The notes under the pieces were generated by a model. That model ran no database searches, was not told where the DNA came from, and was given only the letters and a program-made list of their open reading frames with translations. A program made the position numbers and the translations under genes. A stretch of 64,000 bases of DNA, from NCBI GenBank assembly GCA_022496185.1, contig WTXG01000061.1:62001-126000 (forward strand). Reading direction: 5' to 3'. Position 1 is the first letter of the stretch, and every line of letters begins with the position of its first letter. Of the stretch, positions 34,788 to 44,574 are shown in pieces. The stretch comes from Multifurca ochricompacta (taxonomy: Eukaryota > Basidiomycota > Agaricomycetes > Russulales > Russulaceae).

Positions 34788-36876
34788 TCATGCTTCATTG
34801 TATACCTCTCCCGCCTTCCGCTCTTCCCTCTCAGCGGCAAGTTCTTTTGCAATTATTAGATCCTGTATATCGATATGAGCGTTTGAGCACATAAAGAGGA
34901 AATTCATGGATCACAGATACTCACAGTGCATGGAGCGAACCTGCTCCCCGCGCGAATTCTCGGTCCATATTTGTAAAAAATGAAGGGAACGGGTGCGAGC
35001 AAGAGTGAGACGCCCGCGATAAGTGTCGATGCCCAGTTGATGCCCATCTACGTCGGATCGCCTCGGAGTCAGTCTTTCGGTGCTACAAACCCTGTGAATT
35101 CGACGCACCCTGTTAAACATCTGTGTCGTGAAGAGCGGGAAAGCCGCTGCCACTCCCGATCGGATCATGGTGTTCGCGGCGAAGGCGGAGGCAGCGTACA
35201 TTATGTACGAATCAAGGATATAGCTCTGCTCCCCCAAAAAAAGAAAAGAAAAAAAAATTAGTTTTTTACAAGACGATGGCGTGGTGGTGCGTGTGATGGC
35301 TTACCAGGAATGAGATGAAGATCAGAATGGCGCTCATTCCGACGAAGATCGTGCCCAAAGCTGGCACGTACCAAGGGATGGATGCATAGTTGCCCGTCCA
35401 ACCGAGCCAGAGCGTACCGATGACCAGCATTGGCCCAGCGATCATTCCCATCGGCAGACGCTTCTCGGGTGGCGGGAAGCCTCGCCATTCCTTGATCAGC
35501 TGTGGGTATGACCGCGAGAAGAACCAGGCTACGAAGACGGAAAGGATGGCACCAATGCCGAAGCCGGTGAATATCAGGCCATTCTGTGGGATGGTGAGAC
35601 CGCGCTTTCCGATGAAGATCACCGGGTAGGCTTCGAATACTGCTCCCCAATCAGTATTTTTAACATCCACCGGGGAGAGGCATGCGACTCACAGGAATAG
35701 ATAATACCATAAACCAAGGATGTGTAGATAGTGATGAGAACGAGAATTGGTTCGACGAACATCATCGTGAAGGGTCGCAGGATGGTGACGCGGAGAATCT
35801 CGCGCGGTGTCCATTTCCTGGTTTCGCTCTCCGCGAGCAGGCCTTTATTAGCCACAGGATCGAGTTTCCTTAGACGCCTAGCCTAAATTGATGACAAAAT
35901 TGTTTTCAGATGCGGGCCCCCCAAAAACGAAAAGACTAACCTTCTGAGCCAATAACGTTGGTGCGTATGTCTCGGGCAGGAATGCAAAACCAAACACGGT
36001 GCACGCCCCGGCACAAATCATCAATATCCAAAATATCCACCGCCACCCGAGGTGGCTTGTGGTGACACTAGATCGCGATTTCACGCGTCAGACAACACGC
36101 GCGACAGAGCTAGGGGGGTGGGGGGTGGGGGGGTTACTCACTATCCACCGATGACGGGCCCAAGGACAGGTCCGATGAACACGCTGGCGATGAAAATGGC
36201 GATGGCATGACCACGTCCAACTGGATCCCACATATCCGCGATGATGCCGCCTGCATTGGTCAATGGAGCACAGGCAAATAAGCCTCCAAAAAATCTGGTT
36301 GCTAGGAGCGTGCCGATGTTTTGTGCGCGGGCTTGGCCAACTTGGAAGATCGCGTAAATGCCAAGCGCGATGAGCGAGACATATTTTCGTCCTAAAATCT
36401 CAGAGCCGGGACCCCATATCGGAGGACCAACGACATAACCGATAAGAAACACCGTGGTGACGAGGTTCGCGGTTTCGGTGGAGACGTGCAATTCCTGTGC
36501 GACGGCGTGAAGTCCGGACGTCGGTGCAGAAGATGCAAACGTTCTACAGCACGACCAATGGTGAGTACATATTCACAAGAGATAGATCTTTTATTTTCAC
36601 TTACACATCAAGACATAAGATGCATACCACGAGTGTCACCCACCATTTGTACGCGTACGACCAGTTCTTCGGGTTCTGTGGATCATCTGGTCCATCCCAC
36701 GTTACAAACTCCAAGGCAGATTCAGACTTCTGTGATGACCCCGGTGGTGAGGATTTGGACAATGAATCTCCGCCAACCGCCGCTTCCGATTGTTGCTCAA
36801 ATGGTGGGATACCAGAAAGTCGATCCACGATAGTCGTGGTCGGGGAGTCCCCTGCGGTGATAGGGCTCATCGACAT
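34788..36876 (-). CDS. MFS-D: DHA1-type (TPO/FLR1-like) transporter
   Basis: Exons (minus strand): 36876-36605, 36543-36142, 36067-35941, 35882-35693, 35642-35305, 35228-35109, 35047-34925 and 34862-34788, total 1647 bases, 548 residues, frame closed throughout. The N-terminal cytoplasmic tail (about 75 residues, Ser/Pro-rich) carries DDPQNPKNWS, a motif seen just before helix 1 in fungal DHA1 polyamine/drug exporters. The loop 2-3 signature is GPGSEILGRKYV. Hydrophobic segments fit 12 helices with a central loop (about residues 265-300). The tail ends with a charged helix (KELAAEREERKAGEV). It is not closely related to MFS-A, B and C. Probable plasma-membrane proton antiporter for drugs, polyamines or a metabolite; substrate unknown. 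Shares an upstream region with MFS-B (divergent). Confidence 0.88.
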
Positions 36877-38042
36877 GTCCGGAACTGATTAGAGACGGGA
36901 ATGCTTCTATGAGCATTTCTTACCTTCATCTTTTTAAACATATGGGAAGAAACCGCCTCGGGTTATCGTTCTTGCGGACTGTATGATTCGGAAAGTGGTG
37001 GCGTCAATAACTCGACCCAGCGCCAGCGACACAAAGTATCTCCCTTGACTCGCTTGATAATGGTAATGGTAATTAACGAAGAACGATCCAATCTAGGACC
37101 CGATCCATCGAGCCTGGGCCGTTGTTCAAGATAGAGCCCGGCACGTCGCCCCGTTGATCAAAACAAAAAAACATTGAAGAGACCGACTTGATTCACACTC
37201 GGGCATGCCAACCTGACGTCGAAGGTTTGAAAGTGACTGATTCTGAATAATCAGAATCAGAATCAGATTATTTGTAACGTAATACAGCCCGTTTGTAAGT
37301 AACCAACACAGCGCGCGCTGCTGCAGTTCGGCAACAGCCGGGAGGACAACAATGCCGCGAGCACCTTTCATACATTATACACTTACTCATACTCTCACAA
37401 CAGGTCCACTTGCTTTTGTGCCCCCGTTACTCAATCTTAGATCGGAATTGATGCATCACCGAATGCCGAGGCATGTGCTCATGTACTGAGCATCCACAAA
37501 CTTTCAAGAGTAATTCTCAATTTTGAGAGTGTGGAGAGTTTGACCTTGACCTTCTCTCCTCAACCAAAAGTCACACTCTTGAGTTAGCGTTAGCCCTTCC
37601 TTCGCCTATCACCGCTGTTGCGGGTACGCCATTGACATTGATATATAATAGATTGTGTGATTGCATTAACCCGATCTAGATCAGTAAAGGCGATCCTTCA
37701 GCGCCTGGCGTGACTAATCTTTCATCCTAGTCACAGGCGTGCAAAAACGTTAAGCCAGCTATCAACAGGAATAATTCAGCTGTCTCCTGTCCCCCTTATC
37801 CGTATCTATACTCATGGGGGAGTTCAAGGCCGAGACCCGGAAACCTCTGCACGGAATGTTACACGCCGCTAACGGTCCGTTCCTGACTTCACAACTTCAA
37901 GTCAAACCACGAATACATTCTTTGAATGAATGAAGTCCTTCATGCTTCAGATACTGTACAGCCTGTGAAAAGTAAGGAATGCATGCCGCTCAGCTGCAGC
38001 AATAATTTCTCTTGTCATTCTCACTGTCCCTCACCTATCATC
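36877..38042. promoter_or_regulatory. Divergent spacer between MFS-D and MFS-B
   Basis: About 1.2 kb, no supported gene. The part 37545-37740 resembles 40780-40975 upstream of MFS-C (shared GACCTTCTCT, ATTGACATTG, AATAATAGATTG-like and GGCGATCCTTC blocks), so promoter DNA was duplicated with the genes. A TATATAATAG stretch near 37640 is a candidate core element. Confidence 0.45.
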
Positions 38043-39850
38043 ATGTCGGCCTCAACGCGCACTATACAGGATGATGAGAGAACAGCTTTTCTTCAACAAG
38101 ATGTCACACCACTACCCAGGGCTCAGCTATCTGCCTTATCACTACTGCTTCTTGCTGAGAACGTGATGTCTCTGTCCATATTTTCCTACATTAATGAGGT
38201 ACGCGTTGCTGATATCGTTCCAACAACACAGCGTGATGATCGGAAACGCGACCTCTCCCTCTTAGCTTGTAACTAAGCTTCCAATCACCGGCGGGGACGA
38301 AAGGAAAGTTGGATACTACGCTGGTATCATCGTACGTGACTATTTCGGAGATATGACATGGCTTGCAAATTATGCGTGCATCAGATATCACTCTATTTTG
38401 CCGGCGAGGCCACCACTATACTACAATGGAGCCGTCTTTCAGACTCTATAGGTCGCAAGCCTGTTCTTCTTAGTGGTATCCTGGGCATGGTAATAGCGAC
38501 GATTTTCTTTGGCTTGTCCAAAACCTTCTGGGCACTAGCGGCAAGGTAATTTGTCTTATTCGGATGGCAACCGATTGTTGTTTTTTTAAACTTTGTGACA
38601 GCCGATTTCTTGCTGGAGCGCTTAAGGGCAACAACGGCGTTGCGGATAGTATGTTGGCCGAGCTTACGGACGAGTCGAACATTGCCCAAGGCATTTCGCT
38701 TATGTCTCTTGCTTGGCCTGTTGGTATTGCCATAGGGTGCGTGGTCCCCCCTGCGCTACCATTCGACTTCTTAACACTCATATAGCCCATCAATCGGTGG
38801 TCTACTTTCGCGTCCACATGACCATTGGCCTCAGCGTTTTAGTGGCACCTTCTGGATACAGTACCCGTATTTTCTTCCCTGTGCAGTTACAAGTGCATAC
38901 GCCGCTCTCTCCCTCCTCATTGCATCCATCTTTTTGAAAGAGGTAAGTCAAAAATCATACTCCTACAACCCTGGTCCACTTTCCAGTGTATACAGACGCT
39001 ACACAGAAACAAGAACGCACGAAACACGGGATCACATATCGGTGGCTCAAACCTGAGTTATACAGGTGACAGAGAGAGCGGTATCGAGGGTGTCAGTGGC
39101 GTGAGTGTACCCCGAGAGGGGGATGAGCAGGAAAGGGAATCTCTCCGGTCGCTCTTCACGAGGCCGGTAATACTCAGCATCTCCGTTTCCGCGGTCTTCG
39201 TGTTTCTTGAAATCTCGCAGGAATCGCTGTTGCCGTTGGCATACACAACGCCGATTAGATACGGCGGACTAGGTCTGGACGCCGGGCAGATGGGGATGTG
39301 CCTAGGCGTGTTTGGGATTCTGAATGGCCCAATTCAGTTTTGGATGTTCCCTCGTTTAGTCAAGTTGATGGGACTCCGTGGCCTACTGCTGGCCTCTATA
39401 TCCTGCTTCGTCCCGGTGTTCCTCCTGTTCCCCATCATCGGCAGGTACGCGCGACATGCTGGTAACGAAGATCCCATGCTATGGTCCTTTGTACTTCTCC
39501 ACATGTTGATGGTGGGCGGCGTCGACATGGCATACGGTGCGACTTGTACTTTTTTGTTTTTGCTTTTTTGTGACTTGTGGGTCTTAGGCTCCATATTCAT
39601 CTACACTTCCTCGGCAGCGCCGAGAAAGAATATGCTTGGGGCAACGAACGGCCTCGCTCAGACGATCGTGTCAGTGCAGCGGTCAGTTGGGCCAGCGATC
39701 GCAAGCTCACTTTTTGCGTTTTCTTTGGAAAATGAGATAATGGAAGGGTACGGCGTGTTTTATGGGCTTACATTGTGCACATTCGCAGCGATCTGGCTCG
39801 CGTCGCAACTTCCACGTGAGGCATGGAAATCCCAGGAAGATTTAGAATAA
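38043..39850 (+). CDS. MFS-B: DHA1-type multidrug transporter
   Basis: Exons: 38043-38198, 38266-38331, 38385-38545, 38602-38736, 38786-38942, 38996-39536 and 39588-39850; 1479 bases, 492 residues. Twelve-helix MFS pattern with loop signature SRLSDSIGRKPVLL and a cytoplasmic central loop (GDRESGIEGVSG, REGDEQERESL) between the two halves. Its closest relatives in the window are MFS-A and MFS-C, with identical exon sizes in the first half. The last intron (39537-39587) is 51 bases, keeps the frame and has no stop, so an unspliced form with 17 extra residues is possible. Probable exporter of toxic or secondary compounds. Confidence 0.88.
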
Positions 39851-39888
39851 AATAAACGTCATCAAATGTTGTACTGTATAAACTAGTG

Positions 39889-40465
39889 TACGGATCCGAT
39901 CCGCAGTGAGTGCGAGGCAAAGTTTTCCCTGAATGGTGAGAGAGGTAAAGAAGAGAGGGAGAGCGCGCAGAAAGAGTCCTAAGAATAACTAGACTTCAAA
40001 GGAGGGTGCGTCGTGCTTTGAACTGATGCGAATCTACTGCTTTGCTGGTTCCGTTTGAACTTGCGCTCGATGTTGTCAAGAAGTTCTTTAGCACACAAAA
40101 GAAAGATAAAGAAAGGGGAGAAATGCCAATTGATTTCTGCTTCTGTTGGCTCACTGGCTGGTCTACTACAAGCATTGTATGTACCTTTATATACTTGCAG
40201 AGAGACCTAGTTATGAAGCAGAAAGAGGATGAATTGGGATTGAAAGGAGACAAGTGAGATGATGCCAGGCAATAAAGGCGGAGATGATGTAGACGGAGAG
40301 GTGAAAACCTGGCAATTAAAGACGGTGAAGTTTAAGGAATGAACGGGAATGCGGCCCGGAATGCAAATGTACTAAAGAACTAGATCATAAGTGCTCTAAT
40401 TCAGGGTTTGTAGGAGAGGCGATAGCTGGAGGTTTCATGCTCAATGCCTGAGCCATCCTTACGCC
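39889..40465 (-). repeat. Dispersed tRNA-headed (SINE-like) repeat, copy 4
   Basis: Inverted copy, head at the right: A-box-like TGGCTCAGGCA (minus strand, 40445-40455) then TTGAGCATGAAACC. The B-box region is lost. The tail end GATCGGATCCGTACAC lies at about 39890. Position directly downstream of MFS-B mirrors copy 2 downstream of MFS-A. Confidence 0.7.
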
Positions 40466-41643
40466 ATGCTGATGCTGTGCACACCAAGGGGCTTCGCAGG
40501 CAGAAAATGATGGATTCGCGCCCATTCATTCTCAGATCGTCAATGTGGGTCATTTGAGAGACGGCGGGAGGCCTAAAATTGAACATACGCGTAACACAGT
40601 ACAGTGCTGCAGAGCGCAGCGTCACTTCAGGAGAGAAAAAAAGACGGTACTAAATATCCGATCGCTCACGGAGCCATCTGGTCACTTGAATACTGAAGCG
40701 TGTTGAGGGATTCTGGAGAAGCAGTACTTGCATTTTCAAATTTTTGAGTTATGACTTGACTTGCACTAGAAAGCTTTGACCTTCTCTGCCCCTTCCTTCA
40801 CGTATCACCGCAGATCCATTACCATTGACATTGGAACGGAACACTGATATTATTATAATTATAATTAAATAATAGATTGCGTCATCCATCTTAATCCCCG
40901 ATCAATGTGGATCAGGAGAGGTGATGGGCGATCCTTCCGCGCCCTGACTAGTTCTCCAGTCTAGGTATTCTAGCAAGTCCAAGTTCACGCACGCACACGC
41001 ACGCACAACGGGGGAGTCCAAGGCCGGCAGAGGCAGAGACCGAAACCGAGACTGAGACCGCGGGACCAAGAGAATATCGTGGGAATACCATTCTCTCCGT
41101 GGTCCCTATGACGTCATAACTCCCAACTTCAAAAAGCCCATCATGAGTCCGACTCCGACATAGTGCAAGCTTTTTGTTCACCATCAGTTTCAGTTGCGAT
41201 AATTTCAGGTCTTTGTTCTTCTTATATCCAGTCCTCCCGGGTGGCAGAAGCAGGCGATTAGGGCGAAGTTGCATGACATGACTTCATTCTAAAGGTGCTA
41301 ATCAAGAATGGAAGTCGCCACTACATTGTACTACGGAGCAACACGGAGGCGACGTTTCATCACTGGCTGTTTTGTGAGCAAATTCCAATTCGTGTGGTGG
41401 TACTAGCTAATTTTGCATGCGGCCTCAAATGCTCGTCTCCAGATCATAGTGGTTTTATTAAAGTGCAACCGTTGTTCTGCGAGCCACACTTGACTATCTA
41501 TAGTGGAAAACATCGGAATTCGGGTGACATCTCTCAAAAAGAAGAATGGTTTCAAGTCCCAAGTGTAGACAAGGTGTCCATCGCGGCACTTTTCTCCCCC
41601 CTCCCCCCCCCCTTGTTCTTCTCGCTTCTCTATACCTGTCGCC
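40466..41643. promoter_or_regulatory. Upstream region of MFS-C
   Basis: About 1.2 kb without a supported gene. 40780-40975 resembles the region upstream of MFS-B. There is an AT-rich stretch at 40845-40875 and a run of CACACGCACGC units near 40990. Ends in a C-rich pyrimidine leader before the MFS-C start. Confidence 0.4.
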
Positions 41644-43562
41644 ATGTCGGCCTCATTCTGCCCCAAGCAGGGTGATGAGAGGACTCCTCTCCTTCAACAA
41701 CATCAACAGAATGTCAAACCCCCAAAACCCACTCCTTTGCCTAAAGCTCAGATGTTTGCTCTGGTGCTACTGCTTATCTCTGAGCCTATGATATCTATGT
41801 CCATTTTGCCCTACATTAGTGAGGTACGCGTTGTTGATATGATATCGTTTGATGATTACCCTGTACTCACGACCCTTCTCTCTCTTAGCTTGTCAGTGAA
41901 CTTCCAATCACCGGCGGGGACAAAAGGAAAGTTGGATACTACGCTGGTATCATCGTAAGTGACTGGTATGGAGAGGTATTATGATGCCAATCATGCATCA
42001 TCCGTCAGATATCACTCTATTTCGCCGGCGAGGCCACCACTATACTACAATGGAGCCGTCTTTCAGACTCTATAGGTCGCAAGCCTATTCTTCTTAGTGG
42101 TGTCATGGGCATGGTAATAGCGACAATCTTTTTTGGCTTGTCCAGAACGTTCTGGGCACTAGCGGCAAGGTAATTTGTCTTATTCGGATGGCAACCGAAT
42201 TGTTGTTTTTTTTTTTAACTTCGTGACAGCCGATTTCTTGCAGGCGCGCTTAATGGAAACGTCGGCGTCATGAAGTGCATGCTTGCAGAGCTTACGGATG
42301 AGTCGAACATTGCTGTGGCCTTTTCGCTTACTCCCTTGACCTGGTCTGTTGGTAATACCATAGGGTGCGTTGGTTCCCTTTTATGCCATCATTCGGACTT
42401 TTTAACACCCAATATAGCCCATCAATTGGTGGTCTACTCTCACGCCCACATGACCATTGGCCTCAACAGTTTAGTGGCACCTTCTGGATACAGTACCCGT
42501 ATTTTCTTCCCTGTGCTGTTACAAGTGCATACGCCGCTCTCTCCTTCCTTATTGGATCTATCGTTTTGAAAGAGGTACGCCCCAAAAATCATCCTCTTAC
42601 TATTCCCTGGTCCACAATCCAGTGTATACAGACGCTACAGAAACACAAGAAAGCACGAAAAAACACGGGATCACATATCGGTAACTCGGACTTGGGTTAC
42701 ACAGTTAACACGGAGAGCGGCGGTATCGAAGGTTTGAATGGGGCGAGTGTATCCCGAGAAGGGGATGAGCAGGAAAGGGCACCTCTCCGGTCGCTCTTCA
42801 CGAGGCCGGTAATGCTCAGCATTGGCGTTTATGCGGTCTTCGCGCTTCTTGAAATCTCACTGGGATCGTTATTGCCGTTGGCATACACGACGCCGATCAG
42901 ATACGGCGGACTAGGTCTGGACGCCGGGCAGATGGGGATGTGCCTAGGCGTGTTTGGGATTCTGAATGGCCTAATTCAGTTCTGGATGTTCCCCCGTTTG
43001 GTCAGATGGATTGGATTGCGTGGCTCACTGTTGGCCTCTATATCCTGCCTCTTCCCGGCGTTTCTCCTCTTCCCCATCATTGGCAGGCAGGCGCGATATG
43101 CGGGTAACGAAGATTTCATGTTATGGATCTTCGTACTCCTTCACATGTTGACAATGGTCGGCGTCGACATGGCATATGGTACGAGTTGTACTTTTCTTTT
43201 GGTTTTATTTTTTTTTTCGTGACTTAATCGCCCCCGTCCCCCTCCCCCCCCATCCCGTTCTTTCATTTCAATTCTCGCTGCGGGTCATAGGTTCCATATG
43301 TATCTATACTTCCTCTGCAGCACCGAGAAAGAACATGCTTGGGGCAACGAACGGCCTCGCCCAGACGATCGTGTCAGTGCAACGGTCGGTTGGTCCGGCG
43401 ATCGCGAGTTCGCTTTTTGCGTTTTCTTTGGAAAATGAGATAATGGGAGGGTACGGCGTGTTTTATGGGCTTACGTTATGTACATTCGTGGTGATCTGGT
43501 TCTCTTCACAACTTCCACGTGAGGCATGGAAATACCAGGAAGATGATTCTTCAGCAGGGTAG
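41644..43562 (+). CDS. MFS-C: DHA1-type multidrug transporter
   Basis: Exons: 41644-41823, 41889-41954, 42009-42169, 42230-42364, 42418-42574, 42632-43178 and 43291-43562; 1518 bases, 505 residues. Same intron positions and the same internal exon sizes as MFS-A and MFS-B. The loop 2-3 signature is SRLSDSIGRKPILL, and the second half carries TTPIRYGGLGLDAGQMGM as in B. The C-terminus differs from the paralogues (ends DDSSAG instead of SQEDLE), because of changes in the last codons. The gene has its own copy of the upstream region shared with B but no repeat copy downstream. Probable proton-driven exporter; substrate unknown. Confidence 0.88.
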
Positions 43563-44574
43563 GAAGGAGAGAAATGGAATCGAATTTTTTTTATTTTTTT
43601 TTGGGTAGTGTATTTTTTACAAACTTACTAATTTAGAGCGATAAGGATTAAGTTTTTTTTTTATTTAGATTATAAATCCCCTTGTGCCGCTTTTATTATC
43701 TAAAGACCCTCTTAGATTTTAATGATTTGGCAACGTGGTTTTAAAAAACCTTTTAACCTTCAGCCTTTTATCAATCGATCATACTATACCATACCCATAC
43801 CATATACACATACAATTTACATCTCTAAACATACCTCTCTCTCTCCCTCCCCCTTATGCACTCCGTAGATCGAGATTGAAATTGTGGCAAGAGGCGACAC
43901 GATAGATTGAGTGATAAGCGGAGGAGGAGAAGGGGGAGGGGGAGGGGGGGGGGGAGTCAGAGGTGTCCAAAAAATAAAAAAATAAAAAAAACAAATTCTT
44001 CTTTTTATTTTTTTTTTTAATTTTTTATAAAGGGTCCGAAAAAAAAAAGAAGCCAATTGATGCATGCGTATGCGTGAATCTGGAAAGGAGGGGAGGGGAG
44101 GGGGGGGGAGGGGAAGGCGTGAAGGCGTGTAATAAAAAGGGTTACCATATCCTGAAGGTAGGGAAGCAAAAGCAAGGATATATATATATATTGATATGTT
44201 TTTATTTATGATTAGATTGGTTAAATTTCTTTTTCATCAAAAACACCGGTGTAGTGTGTTATGTCACACAACAAATTAAATAAATAAATAATAAATGAAA
44301 AAAAAGAATTATGCTAATCACACACAAAATGATGGTAGTAATAAAAAAAAAGTGAGAGAAGAGGAGATTTGGATTTGATATATAAAAAAAAAAAAAAAAA
44401 GAGGTAAGTAATACGCTCGTTTAATCCAGCTGGGTTTGTTGGCTTCCCCTCCCCTCTTCCACACACACAATCGAATAGAGGAAACATATCACCATACTAT
44501 CACTCCACCCATACTTCCCCTTCCCTTCCTTCCTTCCCATACCCTCATTCAATCCCCAACTACTACTAACTTAC
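43563..44574. other. Homopolymer- and microsatellite-rich spacer
   Basis: About 1 kb with many A/T runs, G runs near 43930-43955 and 44100-44115, a TA repeat near 44180 and CT/CA-rich stretches. No gene. It marks the change from the NLR/MFS/transposon region to the conserved right part. Confidence 0.5.
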
